A program made the position numbers and the translations under genes. Positions 27,232-37,547 of a stretch of 64,000 nucleotides of DNA are shown one piece after another (the stretch's first letter is position 1; every line of letters begins with the position of its first letter). Source of the stretch: Ruminococcus sp. FMBCY1 (lineage in GTDB: Bacteria; Bacillota; Clostridia; Oscillospirales; Acutalibacteraceae); the NCBI RefSeq assembly GCF_023921805.1, contig NZ_CP074197.1, positions 1,736,001 to 1,800,000 on the forward strand. The letters run 5' to 3'. The notes under the pieces were generated by a model. That model saw nothing but the letters and a program-made list of their open reading frames with translations, ran no database searches and was not told the origin of the DNA.

Positions 27232-30200
27232 ATGAACAAGCACGGAATGCTAAAAGCGACAAGCGTTGCAATTGCACTTTGCACCGTTATGTCAAGCACA
27301 ACCTTTGCATTCTCAACAGTGGCAAGTGCTGCTACCGTTGATACTACAGAAAAAGTATCTGCTTCTACAACAAAGAGCAAAGATAACTTTTCTTGGGACA
27401 ATGCATCGGTTTACTTTCTCTTAACCGACCGTTTCAGAAACGGAAACACATCAAACGACCACTCATACAACAGAGGTCTTGACCAGAGCGGTAAGGTTCT
27501 TTCTAACATTGATGATAGAGCTACCTTCCACGGCGGCGACTTTGCCGGTGTTACACAGTCTATCGAAGATGGTTATTTCAATAACCTCGGTGTAAACGCA
27601 ATCTGGATTTCCGCTCCGTATGAGCAGACACACGGTTATGTGGTAGGCAGCGACGGTAATCCAAGTTACGCTCACTATTCATACCACGGCTACTATGTTC
27701 TCGACTACACACAGACAGATGCAAACTTCGGTACTGCCGAGGAGTTTGAAACTCTTGTTGACACAGCTCATGAGCACGGCATCAGAGTTATTATGGATAT
27801 CGTAATGAACCACTCAGGTTACAACTCGCTTTACGATATGGCAGAGTATGGTTACGGCACAGTAGCACCGGGCTGGGAAGACGCATACTATCCACATCAG
27901 AATATAAACAACAAAACATATCACAGCTTTATCGACTACGATACAAATGCAGAAGACTGGGCTAACTGGTGGGGTCCTGATTGGATTCGTTGCGGTGTAG
28001 CAGGTTATACAGAAGGTGGCGGCAGTGACCTCACAATGTCTCTTGCAGGTCTTCCTGACTTTAAAACAGAGCAGGCTTCTACAGTAGGTCTTCCAAAAAT
28101 TCTCCAGAAAAAGTGGAGCAGAGAGGGCAGACTTGATTCTGAAACAGCAAAGATTAATAACTTCTTCACCAAAACAGGCAGAAACGCGACTGTAAGCAAC
28201 TACCTTGCAGGCTGGCTTTCAGAGTGGGTAAGAGAGTACGGTGTTGACGGTTTCCGTTGCGATACCGCAAAACACGTTGAATTTGCTTCTTGGAAAAACC
28301 TTAAGAATGCTTGTGTTGACGCTCTTAAAGAGTGGAGAGCAAACAACCCTGACAAGCCGGGCGCAGACTGGGATGAAGATTTCTGGATGACAGGTGAATG
28401 TTGGGATCACGGTGTTAATAAGGACGGCTACTACACACAGGGCGGATTTGATTCAATGATCAACTTCTCAACTCAGGGTGGCGGACTTTTAAGCGCAGGC
28501 AGAGTTAAGGGCACATATGATGGATTTGCAAAGGCTATCAATAACGATGACAGCTTCAATGTTCTTTCTTATGTATCTTCACACGACTCTGTTCTCGCAA
28601 GAGGCGACCTTATAGGTACAGGTTCAGGCCTTCTTTTATGCCCGGGCGGAATTCAGATATTCTACGGTGACGAAACAAACCGTCCAATGGTAGCAGGTGT
28701 TCCTAACGACGGTAACGGCGGCGCAGGTCACTCACTCAGAAGTGATATGAACTGGGACTCAATGGATACAAATGTTCTTGAGCATTGGCAGAAAGTCGGT
28801 GTATTCCGTAACAACCACATCTCTGTAGGTGCAGGCTCTAACACAAGCCTTACATCAACATCAGGTTATGCTTTTGCAAGAGATTACGACAAGAACGGCA
28901 TTACAGATAAGGTAATCGGCTGTATCTATGCTAATGCAAATACTGATGTTACAATCAACGTTGGCGACACTTGGAGCGACGGTCAGTATCTTGTAAATGC
29001 TTACGATCAGTCATCTGCTGTTGTATCAAACGGTAAGGTTACATTCAACAGCGGCAAGAACGGTACAATCCTCGTTGAAGAGCCTGACGGCAGACCTCTT
29101 ATGTCTGTTAAGGGTGACGCAGAGTTTACAGGTACACAGACTGTTACAGTAAGCCTTGACAAGTGCGAGCAGGCTAAGTGCTCTATTGACGGCGGTAACA
29201 AGTTTATCGTAAAAGACGGCGACACAATCACAATCGGTAACACAGCTTACGATGGCGATACAATTACAATTACTCTTGAGGCAGAGAACGAGATCGGTTC
29301 TTCTGAGTCAAAAGCAACATTCAAGAAAAAAGTACAGGGCGGCTCAACAGCTCCTGTAAAAACAACATCTCGTCTTGTTGTAAAGACAGCTGACGGTTCA
29401 GCTCCTTATGTATATGCTTGGACAGGCGCAAGCAACACACTTCTCGGTGCATGGCCTGGCACACAGCTTACATCTAAGGATGATAACGGTGACTACTATG
29501 TTGACCTTAATACAACAGAAGCTTACAATGTAGTACTCAATAACGGCGGCAAAGTACAGTCAGCTGATATTGCAGGCATTACAGGCGACGCAATTATCAC
29601 AGTTAAAAATACATCATTCTCTTCTTATGATCTTAAGATTGTAGAAACTCCTGCTTCACCGCTCGAGCAGCTTAAGAAAGAGGGAAGAGAAGTTAAAGCA
29701 ATGACTTCTTCCGATTACACAGCATCTTCATGGACAACTGTTGAATCAGTTATGAAGTCGGTTGACGCACTCGTTGCACAGGGCAGTGATGCTGACGACG
29801 ATCAGGTTACTGCAATGATAACAACATTACAGAATGCAAAGGCTAAGTTACAGCTTAATGTTCCTGCACTCGGCTATGCAGTTAAGGGCAAGAATACAGT
29901 AAGCGGTGTTGCTGCTCCTGCTTCAAAGGTAACAGTAACAGTAAACGGCACAGCATACACAACACAGGCTGACGATGTAACAGGTGTATTTACAGTTACA
30001 ACAGCTACACTTAACGCTTCATCAAAGCTTACATTCAAGGCAGAGAGAAACAGCGTTTCATCAGCTGTAGGTGCATACAATATGTCAAGCGGTGACATCA
30101 CAAGCCTTATTGTTCCTACAACAGCTTCTCAGGCTACACAGCCGACAACAGCAAGACCTACACAGCCAACAACAGTAAGACCTACACAGCCGACTACAGT

Positions 30201-32178
30201 AAGACCTACACAGCCGACTACAGTAGCTCCGACAACACAGTCACCTACACAGGGCACAAACCTTAATATCTCAAGTAAATCTAACTACTTCTCAAATGCA
30301 AATGTAACATTTAAGAAGGGCGATACAGTTTGTCTTGAGTACATTGTAGATTCTTCAATGGATCTCGTAAATGCAGAGTGGACACTTACTTACGATAACA
30401 CAAAGCTCGCTGTTGATAAGGAGCGTTCAGCTAAGCTTATGCCATATGTTACTAACGAGGTTACTAACATTATGGACGCTAAGGGCACAATCAAATCTAA
30501 CTTCAGTGAAATTCAGAATCTTGCTGATTTCAGTGGCGGCAAGGCTCTTGCAAGAGTTTACTTCAATGTAATCGGCACAGGCAACACAACAGTTGACTTC
30601 AACCTTAAAACACTTAGCGTAGGTTACCTTGACAGCAACTACAACCTTAAGTTTAAACCTGTTGTAAGAGGCGGAGTAGCTCAGACAGATGTTACTTCAA
30701 CTCCTGGTTTTGAAAACTTCACAGCTAAGACAAGCACAAAGATTTCTGCAACAGCAGAGCAAACTGACGAGGTAACACTCAACTTTGTTGTTCCAAAGAC
30801 AGTATCAAGTCCTAAGTGTTGGGATGACGGTATTTACCTTGCATACAGCAACAACTACCAGCTCAACTCATTCACAAAGATTCCGCTCACAAAGACAACA
30901 GAGTATCTCACACCTGACTTAAAGTCAACAAAACTCACAAACGGCACATATGCTCTCTACTCGGTATCACTTACAAAGGAACAGGCAGAGGCTATTAACA
31001 AGGCAACATATGTTGTTCTTACAAACAAGTCAAATACTTACAGAACTTATGTAAGCTCAAAGTACAACTTACTTAAAGCTCCGTCAGGCACATACAGTGC
31101 AGACTACAACACAGCTAAAACTTCAGTAGCAGACCTCAACGGCTACACATTCATTATGAACGGTGATGTAGCAACAGGCACAAGCGTTGACGGTTTCGGT
31201 ACATACACAGGTTACTGGACAAAGTGCACAACTATCAATGCTGTAGCTCCTGCATCTGCTAAGTGGAAGAACTGCTGGAATCAGGGTGTTTACCTTGCTT
31301 ACAGCAACGACTATAAGCTCGATTCATTCACAAAGATTAAGATGACAAGAACAAGCACATATGTTGATGTTGATTCTAAGTCAACACAGCTTGTAGACGG
31401 CACATATCCTGTATACACTGTAACTCTTACAGAGGATCAGGTAAAGGCTATTGATTCTTCATCATATGTAATCTTCGAGAACGCATCAGGTACTTACAGA
31501 ACATACATCAACGGTAAGTACAGCGTTATGAAAGCTCCGGCAGGTACTCAGTATTCAAGCACATACTCAACAACAAAGGCAAAACTTGCTGACAGAGAGA
31601 AGAACACATTTGTAATTTGTGACGGTGTAACAACAGGCACAAGCATTGAGGGCTACGGCACATTTACAGGTTACTGGTCAACATCTGAAATCGAAATTGT
31701 TGAGAGCACAGCTACACTTTATTGTGTATTCCCTAACCCTGCAAAGAGCAAAACAGCTATGAATAAGGGCGTTTACCTTGCATACGGTTCAAGCAACTCG
31801 GCAAATGGCCTTACAAAGATTGCTATGGAGAAAACAGATGAAAAGTTCACACCTTCATTAAAGACAAACGCTCTTACAGCAGGTGAGTATTCTGTATATA
31901 AGGTAACACTCAACAGCGATCAGATTGAGGCTATTGACGGTGCAAAGAATGTTGTATTCTGCAACAGCAACGGTGTTTTCAGAACAATCCTCTCAAACGG
32001 CTACAATGTACTTAACGCAAAGAGCGGTGCTTACAGCTCAGCATACAACAAGGGTACATTCTCAGTTGCAGACCACAACAACGAAACATTCGTTGTTTGC
32101 GATTCTAAGGTAACAGGTTCAAGCACAGACGGCTACGGTATGTTCCTCGGCTACTGGGATCTCGGCAAAGCAAACTAA
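27232..32178 (+). CDS. Secreted multidomain GH13 alpha-amylase with CBM26, cohesin-like module and three C-terminal repeat modules
   Basis: Tandem paralogue of the amylase at 21868, 1648 residues. Residues 1 to about 965 (signal peptide, GH13 domain with all catalytic residues, CBM26, helical and Ig-like domains) differ from the first copy at about 16 positions only. Similarity breaks inside the TTxPT linker. The linker here is longer (repeats of RPTQPTTV), the cohesin-like module (about 1009-1160) is clearly related but diverged, and the dockerin is replaced by three tandem modules of about 150 residues (about 1181-1333, 1337-1490, 1493-1648). Each module contains a GVYLAY/GIYLAY strand, a TKI segment, a Y-V-LT-EQ/DQ helix and a final GYGTFTGYW-like strand. 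I do not recognise that module; its aromatic residues would suit starch binding, but that is inference. Start chosen by AAAGGAG. Confidence 0.92.
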   Translation: MNKHGMLKATSVAIALCTVMSSTTFAFSTVASAATVDTTEKVSASTTKSKDNFSWDNASVYFLLTDRFRNGNTSNDHSYNRGLDQSGKVLSNIDDRATFHGGDFAGVTQSIEDGYFNNLGVNAIWISAPYEQTHGYVVGSDGNPSYAHYSYHGYYVLDYTQTDANFGTAEEFETLVDTAHEHGIRVIMDIVMNHSGYNSLYDMAEYGYGTVAPGWEDAYYPHQNINNKTYHSFIDYDTNAEDWANWWGPDWIRCGVAGYTEGGGSDLTMSLAGLPDFKTEQASTVGLPKILQKKWSREGRLDSETAKINNFFTKTGRNATVSNYLAGWLSEWVREYGVDGFRCDTAKHVEFASWKNLKNACVDALKEWRANNPDKPGADWDEDFWMTGECWDHGVNKDGYYTQGGFDSMINFSTQGGGLLSAGRVKGTYDGFAKAINNDDSFNVLSYVSSHDSVLARGDLIGTGSGLLLCPGGIQIFYGDETNRPMVAGVPNDGNGGAGHSLRSDMNWDSMDTNVLEHWQKVGVFRNNHISVGAGSNTSLTSTSGYAFARDYDKNGITDKVIGCIYANANTDVTINVGDTWSDGQYLVNAYDQSSAVVSNGKVTFNSGKNGTILVEEPDGRPLMSVKGDAEFTGTQTVTVSLDKCEQAKCSIDGGNKFIVKDGDTITIGNTAYDGDTITITLEAENEIGSSESKATFKKKVQGGSTAPVKTTSRLVVKTADGSAPYVYAWTGASNTLLGAWPGTQLTSKDDNGDYYVDLNTTEAYNVVLNNGGKVQSADIAGITGDAIITVKNTSFSSYDLKIVETPASPLEQLKKEGREVKAMTSSDYTASSWTTVESVMKSVDALVAQGSDADDDQVTAMITTLQNAKAKLQLNVPALGYAVKGKNTVSGVAAPASKVTVTVNGTAYTTQADDVTGVFTVTTATLNASSKLTFKAERNSVSSAVGAYNMSSGDITSLIVPTTASQATQPTTARPTQPTTVRPTQPTTVRPTQPTTVAPTTQSPTQGTNLNISSKSNYFSNANVTFKKGDTVCLEYIVDSSMDLVNAEWTLTYDNTKLAVDKERSAKLMPYVTNEVTNIMDAKGTIKSNFSEIQNLADFSGGKALARVYFNVIGTGNTTVDFNLKTLSVGYLDSNYNLKFKPVVRGGVAQTDVTSTPGFENFTAKTSTKISATAEQTDEVTLNFVVPKTVSSPKCWDDGIYLAYSNNYQLNSFTKIPLTKTTEYLTPDLKSTKLTNGTYALYSVSLTKEQAEAINKATYVVLTNKSNTYRTYVSSKYNLLKAPSGTYSADYNTAKTSVADLNGYTFIMNGDVATGTSVDGFGTYTGYWTKCTTINAVAPASAKWKNCWNQGVYLAYSNDYKLDSFTKIKMTRTSTYVDVDSKSTQLVDGTYPVYTVTLTEDQVKAIDSSSYVIFENASGTYRTYINGKYSVMKAPAGTQYSSTYSTTKAKLADREKNTFVICDGVTTGTSIEGYGTFTGYWSTSEIEIVESTATLYCVFPNPAKSKTAMNKGVYLAYGSSNSANGLTKIAMEKTDEKFTPSLKTNALTAGEYSVYKVTLNSDQIEAIDGAKNVVFCNSNGVFRTILSNGYNVLNAKSGAYSSAYNKGTFSVADHNNETFVVCDSKVTGSSTDGYGMFLGYWDLGKAN

Positions 32179-32215
32179 ATTATCACACTTAATAATCGGA
32201 TGATTTAAAAATAAG

Positions 32216-32250
32216 TACTCGTCATTGCATTTGCGATGACGAGTATTTTT
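32216..32250 (+). terminator. Terminator of the second amylase gene
   Basis: A stem TACTCGTCAT with ATGACGAGTA (32216-32225 with 32236-32245, extended by GC/GC inside), followed by a T-rich tail. Confidence 0.88.
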
Positions 32251-32287
32251 CTTTTGCGTAATTGCAGAATTAAATTACTGAGATAAA

Positions 32288-32846
32288 GTTAAAAAATTTA
32301 GGTCAACCTTTTTGTTACCATCGAGTGGAATAAAAAACAGGTTACTTTTTGTCGGGCAACAATTTTAGCGAATGAAAAGACTTTCCGTCACGAATTAAAA
32401 AGTTTGCTCAACCTTTTCAAAGGTTGTGGGTGTGGGCAACGCCCACAAAACTTTAGTTTATTGCGAATTTTAATAGCCAAACGGCTTGCCGTTTGGCGGC
32501 TTGAACATAATGGCGAGAGCCTAAAAATGTGACAGCAATAAAGGAAAAGCCACGCTACTGCAACTACTATTTTGCCACTTTTCAAGAGCAAAATAGCCAC
32601 ACACAAACTTTTGCGTTCTTTAAAATTCCTTTTTTCTACTGACACTCAAGTACTACTTTCCTACTTTCTGCCACTCATTAATCTTGATTTTTACTTTATT
32701 TTAAAGTCTTGATAAATCTAAAGTATAGTTATTCTGTGGTATTAATTACAAATGCTTGTTTATATTTTTAATCAGTCTATTTTTACTGTTTTATGGGCTC
32801 TGCCCAAACCCGCAACCCTTTAAAAAGGGTTGACCGAAATTTTAAC
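32288..32846 (-). repeat. Dispersed foldback repeat, copy C (inverted)
   Basis: This copy lies in the opposite orientation to A, B, D and E. The GTGTGGGC-type end, with hairpin CAACCTTT/AAAGGTTG, is at about 32395-32450, followed by GCCAAACGGC/GCCGTTTGGC (32473-32500 or so). The GGGTTTGGGC-type end is at about 32790-32846 in reverse, with hairpin CAACCCTTT/AAAGGGTTG. The middle (about 32540-32780) is unlike the other copies, and an extra end fragment AAAAAATTTAGGTCAACC stands at 32293-32311. The copy may have suffered an insertion or rearrangement. It fills most of the gap between the amylase and lepA. Confidence 0.7.
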
Positions 32847-32882
32847 TCTTTTGTTTTTAAGTGCAGCTTTTTCTCAAAACCA

Positions 32883-32918
32883 AAACTCGGATTACAGCCA
32901 TTGCCGTAATCCGAGTTT
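32883..32918 (-). terminator. Terminator of lepA
   Basis: A 13-bp stem AAACTCGGATTAC with GTAATCCGAGTTT and a ten-base loop; on the minus strand it is followed by TTTTGGTTTT. It lies 34 bases beyond the lepA stop. Confidence 0.82.
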
Positions 32919-32951
32919 AATTTTATCATTATATAAATTCTACCGATTAAA

Positions 32952-34763
32952 TCAATCTGTATCGAGTTTAAGTACAGCCATAAATGCCTCTTGCGGAACT
33001 TCAACAGAACCGAGCTGGCGCATACGCTTTTTACCCTCTTTCTGCTTTTCAAGAAGTTTCTTTTTACGGGAAATATCACCGCCGTAGCACTTTGCAAGTA
33101 CATCTTTTCTCATAGCCTTAACGGTTTCTCTCGCAATGATTTTACCGCCAATGCAAGCCTGAATCGGAACTTCAAACAGCTGTCTTGGAATTTTCTCCTT
33201 GAGCTTTTCCGCCATCTTTCTCGCTCTGCCATATGCCTTGTCTGCGTGAATAATAAACGACAGTGCATCGACAACATCGCCGTTGAGCATAATGTCAAGT
33301 TTAACAAGGTTGCTCTTTACATAATCCTTAAGCTCATAGTCAAAAGATGCATAACCTCTTGTGCGTGATTTTAAGGTATCAAAGAAATCGTAAATAATCT
33401 CGGCAAGCGGTAATTCATAGTGCAAGTCAACCCTGTCTGCATCAATGTACTGCATATCTATAAATATGCCTCGTCTGTCCTGGCAAAGCTCCATAATGTT
33501 GCCCACATATTCCTTTGGTGAGTAAATATGTGCGGTAGTCATCGGCTCTTCAGCCATTGCTATAAGCGCAGGGTCAGGATAATTTGTAGGGTTGTCAATC
33601 ATCTCAACAGTGCCGTCTGTTTTGGTTATTCGGTAAATTACGCTCGGTGCGGTTGTAATAAGGTCAAGCTGATATTCACGCTCAAGTCTTTCCTGAATAA
33701 TCTCCATATGAAGAAGTCCGAGAAATCCGCAACGATAGCCAAAACCGAGAGCAACAGATGTTTCGGGTTCAAAAGAGAGTGCTGCGTCATTAAGCTGTAA
33801 TTTTTCAAGAGCGTCTTTAAGATCACCGTACTTTGCACCGTCAACAGGATAAATACCGCAGTAAACCATAGGCTGTGCCTCACGATAACCCGGTAAAGGC
33901 TCTGCCGCAGGATTTGCCGTAAGGGTAACGGTGTCACCAACCTTTGCGTCTGCAAGAGTTTTGATAGATGCCGCAATGTAGCCAACCTCGCCGGCATAAA
34001 GTCCGTTGGTAGATTCCATTGATGTGGCATGCATAAGACCACATTCCACAACGGTGAATGTACTTCCTGTTGCCATAAGTTTAAATTCGTCACCCGGGTG
34101 AATCTGTCCCTCTTTAAGACGAACATAAATGATAACGCCTTTGTAGCTGTCGTAGTAGCTGTCAAAAATCAGCGCACGGAGAGGTGCGTTGACATCGCCT
34201 GTCGGAGCAGGAATGTCTGATACGATTTTTTCGAGGACAGCGTGAATATTGATGCCTTGCTTAGCGGAAATTTTTGGTGCGTCCTCGGCAGGAATACCGA
34301 TTACATCTTCAATTTCTTCGATAACTCTGTCAGGATCGGCACTCGGCAGGTCGATTTTGTTGATTACGGGCACAATTTCAAGACCGCTGTCGACAGCAAG
34401 ATAAGTGTTGGCGAGAGTTTGAGCCTCAATGCCTTGAGATGCGTCAACAATAAGCACTGCACCCTCACAAGCCGCCAAAGAACGGGAAACCTCGTAGTTA
34501 AAGTCAACATGACCGGGAGTGTCAATGAGGTTGAAAAGATATTTTTCGCCGTTGTCGGCATCATAAGTAACCGATACGGCACGAGCCTTTATTGTTATGC
34601 CACGCTCACGCTCAAGTTCCATATCGTCAAGGAGCTGTGACTCCATATCACGGGCAGATACCGAATTGGTCTGCTCAAGAATACGGTCGGCAAGCGTACT
34701 TTTGCCGTGGTCAATATGAGCAATTATGCTGAAATTTCTAATTTTGTCCTGTGGAAATGACAA
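32952..34763 (-). CDS. lepA: Elongation factor 4 (LepA), ribosome-associated GTPase
   Basis: Translational GTPase that acts on ribosomes. The G-domain carries the P-loop [15 protein letters not shown], the G2 threonine in [10 protein letters not shown]3 DTPGHVDF and G4 NKIDLPSAD. The C-terminal LepA-specific domain is present, ending in the conserved block [18 protein letters not shown]. From the TTG at 34763 the product has 603 residues, the family's usual length. That TTG follows AAAGGTGAT at four bases. The reading frame is open upstream to an ATG at 34907, but a good promoter lies inside that stretch (34848-34876), so the extension cannot be translated from it. GTG at 34772 is a close alternative. 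Confidence 0.95.
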   Translation of the reverse strand: MSFPQDKIRNFSIIAHIDHGKSTLADRILEQTNSVSARDMESQLLDDMELERERGITIKARAVSVTYDADNGEKYLFNLIDTPGHVDFNYEVSRSLAACEGAVLIVDASQGIEAQTLANTYLAVDSGLEIVPVINKIDLPSADPDRVIEEIEDVIGIPAEDAPKISAKQGINIHAVLEKIVSDIPAPTGDVNAPLRALIFDSYYDSYKGVIIYVRLKEGQIHPGDEFKLMATGSTFTVVECGLMHATSMESTNGLYAGEVGYIAASIKTLADAKVGDTVTLTANPAAEPLPGYREAQPMVYCGIYPVDGAKYGDLKDALEKLQLNDAALSFEPETSVALGFGYRCGFLGLLHMEIIQERLEREYQLDLITTAPSVIYRITKTDGTVEMIDNPTNYPDPALIAMAEEPMTTAHIYSPKEYVGNIMELCQDRRGIFIDMQYIDADRVDLHYELPLAEIIYDFFDTLKSRTRGYASFDYELKDYVKSNLVKLDIMLNGDVVDALSFIIHADKAYGRARKMAEKLKEKIPRQLFEVPIQACIGGKIIARETVKAMRKDVLAKCYGGDISRKKKLLEKQKEGKKRMRQLGSVEVPQEAFMAVLKLDTD

Positions 34764-34847
34764 TTCTATCACCTTTTCGCAGATATTTGCAGGTAAGCCT
34801 GCACCTGAATTAACAGACTGAACGCCTGTCCGAATATATACATATTT

Positions 34848-34876
34848 ATAATAACACATTTTGCATTTGTTGGCAA
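34848..34876 (-). promoter_or_regulatory. Promoter of lepA
   Basis: On the minus strand TTGCCA (34871-34876) and TATTAT (34848-34853) are 17 bp apart. Its position rules out the longest possible lepA reading frame. Confidence 0.68.
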
Positions 34877-34964
34877 TAAATTTGTGATTGTACGGAAAGA
34901 AATACATACAAGATAATTTAAGATTTACATTTTATTTAGTTGTATAAAATTATTGTAATAATTA

Positions 34965-34993
34965 TTGAAAATAATTTAATTTATTGCTATAAT
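34965..34993 (+). promoter_or_regulatory. Promoter of the toxin-immunity cassette
   Basis: TTGAAA (34965-34970), a 17-bp spacer and a perfect TATAAT (34988-34993) preceded by TG, 42 bases before the first start codon of the cassette. Confidence 0.8.
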
Positions 34994-35035
34994 GTATAGT
35001 AATTAACAAAATTTTAAGACTGGAATGAGGAAAAT

Positions 35036-36346
35036 ATGAGAAAAACATTTAAAAACTCTGTAGCTATAATAGTAGCTCTCTTAATAAGTAGTATTCAATG
35101 CTTTTATTTAGCGGTGCACGCTGCGGATTCAAGTAATGAAAATATATTTTACATAGGAAATACAGTTAATACCGGGCATGATACGGGTTTTTCAAAAAAT
35201 GATAAAATTACAGAAGACGATCCGCACTTTGGATGGGAATTAGGAAAATTCTATATTAGCGGATATACAAGAATTAAAAACAGTGAAAATGAAAGTCCGA
35301 TTTTTCTCAAAACGGTTGGTGATACTGTAACTTTATGGTTTGAATTGGAACAGAATATAGATAAACTTAATGACAATGAAGAACTAAGCATTTGTGACGA
35401 TACCAACGGATACGATGAATATTTTGGTGTAGAAAAAACTGATTTTGGAAAAGGAACTTTGATTATTCGTCATACTGATTATCAGAACCATACTGTTGAT
35501 CCGGTTATTTATACAAATTATTTATCTGCAAGTGCAAAACAAAACGAAGCTGTAAAAGTTGAACTTTGTGAAGAGGGCGACTATGAGGTTGCTTTGGATT
35601 ATGAAATCAGTAAAACTAATTTTAATATATTTGGCTGGAAACCATTGCCGTCATATTATAACTATAAAGTGTTTTTCAAATTTTCTGTACGAAACGGAAA
35701 TTGCATGGTGTATCCTTTTGATGTTAAAACCGGAGATGAACTTACAAATAAGTCAATAACAGAAAATGGCTTTTATTTGGATTTAGCGAAATCAAGATAT
35801 TTGAATATTGATATTCAAAAACAAATACGCAAAGATGGTGCAGAAGGGCTCACCGAAGATGTACGTTTTAATAAACCCGCAAAAGATGGCGAAGAATACA
35901 CGGATGAAGGTATATATACAATCACTGTAAAAAATATTTATACAGATCAAACTACTACAAAAGTAATTTATGTTGGTACGGATGATGTATTAAAAGCACA
36001 TGTAGCAACAGGACTGTCTATTTCTGATGTAGAACATCAGCTTGCGTTAGGTGGAAAGGTAGCAGAGGACGGAACATTGATAACAGCATCTAACGAAACT
36101 TTACCGGTTATAGAGGAAACAAATCCGACAGACGGCGATTCAAATAAAAAAGAAAATATTTTATCAACCGTAAATAAGAATCAAAACAGTAATGAAAAAC
36201 CAATATGGTTTATTTGGTTGTATATCGCAATTGGATTAATTGCGATAACGGCAATTATTATTACAATTGTATTTATTCGAAAAAAGAAAAAAGCTGAAAG
36301 TGATAATGATATATATTCGAATAGCGACAGGAGTGTGAAAAAATGA
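35036..36346 (+). CDS. Secreted, membrane-anchored surface protein of the toxin cassette (family not recognised)
   Basis: A 436-residue protein I cannot assign to a family. It has a signal peptide (about 1-29, ending AVHAA), a long outside domain of about 350 residues with few cysteines, then an Asn/Ser/Lys-rich stalk, one membrane helix (about 392-414, WLYIAIGLIAITAIIITIVF) and a short basic cytoplasmic tail beginning IRKKKKAES. This is a type I membrane layout. AT-rich codon use sets it apart from neighbours such as lepA, which hints at transfer. The stop overlaps the start of the toxin gene (ATGA), so the two are coupled; it may help display, export or receive the toxin, but that is inference from context. 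Confidence 0.75.
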   Translation: MRKTFKNSVAIIVALLISSIQCFYLAVHAADSSNENIFYIGNTVNTGHDTGFSKNDKITEDDPHFGWELGKFYISGYTRIKNSENESPIFLKTVGDTVTLWFELEQNIDKLNDNEELSICDDTNGYDEYFGVEKTDFGKGTLIIRHTDYQNHTVDPVIYTNYLSASAKQNEAVKVELCEEGDYEVALDYEISKTNFNIFGWKPLPSYYNYKVFFKFSVRNGNCMVYPFDVKTGDELTNKSITENGFYLDLAKSRYLNIDIQKQIRKDGAEGLTEDVRFNKPAKDGEEYTDEGIYTITVKNIYTDQTTTKVIYVGTDDVLKAHVATGLSISDVEHQLALGGKVAEDGTLITASNETLPVIEETNPTDGDSNKKENILSTVNKNQNSNEKPIWFIWLYIAIGLIAITAIIITIVFIRKKKKAESDNDIYSNSDRSVKK

Positions 36347-37545
36347 AAAAACTAATAGCTTTAATATTAATATGTACACTTCTGGTTGGCTGTACATCTC
36401 AAATAAACAGTGAAGTCAGCGATACAATTCCAACAGAAAATGTAACACAAAGTATATTATCAGAAGAAGTTCCAACCTTTACGGGACTGGATGATACAAG
36501 TTTATTAAATTATATAGAAGATGAAGTATATGAAAATCTTGTTGAAAAACTAAACAGCGAAGATTACTTTGTTGAAAATGTAAGTACGCAGTATATATCT
36601 AAGGAATATCTCGAAGAAGTTGAATACAACTCAAAAGAGAATATATATTTTGGGTATACTTTGTCTGAATTAGATTCATGCTTTCAAGGCAAAAGATATA
36701 TTTTTACTTCGGATGATGACGGAAAAACCATTGTAAAAGAATTTGAAAAGTATGATGATACTTACGAACAAGTAATTAAAAATGTAGCTATCGGAACAGG
36801 TGTAATATTAATTTGCGTAACGGTTTCTGTTGTAAGCGGTGGCGCAGGATTACCTGCCATGAGTGCTGTTTTTGCAGTATCAGCAAAAACGAGTGCTGTT
36901 ATGGGTTTATCATCAGGTATAATCGGCGGAGTTGCAGCAGGATTAGTAACAGGAATACAGACCGGTAATTTTGAAGAAGCCATAAAATCCGGTACATTAG
37001 CCGGCAGTAATGAATTTAAATGGGGAGCAATTACCGGTGCTATTTTTGGCGGTGCTTCAGAAGCGGCCGGGCTAAAAGGTGCAACGCTAAATGGTTTAAC
37101 GATGAATGAAGTTGCTTCAATTCAAAAAGAATCAAAATATCCTTTGGATGTTATTAAGCAGTTTTCAAACATGGAACAATATAATATTTGTAAAAAAGCC
37201 GGATTATCAGCGGAATTTATAAACGGAAATGTTGCATTGATTCGAAAAATAGATTTGAATTTTGTTGATGAATATGGTCGCACTAACTTGCAAAGAATGT
37301 TAGACGGCTTTGCTCCACTTGACCCTGACGGTATTCCGTATGAACTTCATCACATCGGACAGAAAGCTGATTCTACACTTGCTATTCTAACCCAAGCTGA
37401 ACATAGGAAAAATGGAAACAATACAATATGGCATAAATTCGGAGAAGAGACCGAAGTTCATGGTAAGGGAAACAAATGGAATCAACAGAGAGCAAAATTT
37501 TGGACTGAATTTGCACAGAGAGCCATATCTACGGGAGGAGTATAA
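36343..37545 (+). CDS. Lipoprotein with C-terminal LHH (HNH/Endo VII) nuclease toxin domain
   Basis: A polymorphic-toxin-like protein of 400 residues. The N-terminus is a lipoprotein signal (MKKLIALILICTLLVGC, lipobox LVGC, Cys17). A Glu-rich region (about 18-140) is followed by a glycine/alanine-rich hydrophobic stretch (about 145-225), of the kind that precedes toxin domains in Firmicutes, then FKWGAITGAIFGGASEA. The C-terminal domain (about 245-400) contains KYPLDVIKQFSNMEQY, LQRMLDGFAPLDPDG, the hallmark YELHHIGQKAD and ILTQAEHRKNGNN, all typical of the LHH branch of HNH/Endonuclease VII nucleases; the His pair should bind the metal. A SUKH-type immunity gene follows directly. Lipid anchoring of such a toxin is unusual. 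Confidence 0.85.
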   Translation: MKKLIALILICTLLVGCTSQINSEVSDTIPTENVTQSILSEEVPTFTGLDDTSLLNYIEDEVYENLVEKLNSEDYFVENVSTQYISKEYLEEVEYNSKENIYFGYTLSELDSCFQGKRYIFTSDDDGKTIVKEFEKYDDTYEQVIKNVAIGTGVILICVTVSVVSGGAGLPAMSAVFAVSAKTSAVMGLSSGIIGGVAAGLVTGIQTGNFEEAIKSGTLAGSNEFKWGAITGAIFGGASEAAGLKGATLNGLTMNEVASIQKESKYPLDVIKQFSNMEQYNICKKAGLSAEFINGNVALIRKIDLNFVDEYGRTNLQRMLDGFAPLDPDGIPYELHHIGQKADSTLAILTQAEHRKNGNNTIWHKFGEETEVHGKGNKWNQQRAKFWTEFAQRAISTGGV

Positions 37546-37547
37546 GT

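Noticed and set aside
34764..34907. 48-residue N-terminal extension of lepA
   Set aside because: A good promoter lies within it, no ribosome site precedes the ATG at 34907, and the family normally begins close to the TTG chosen.
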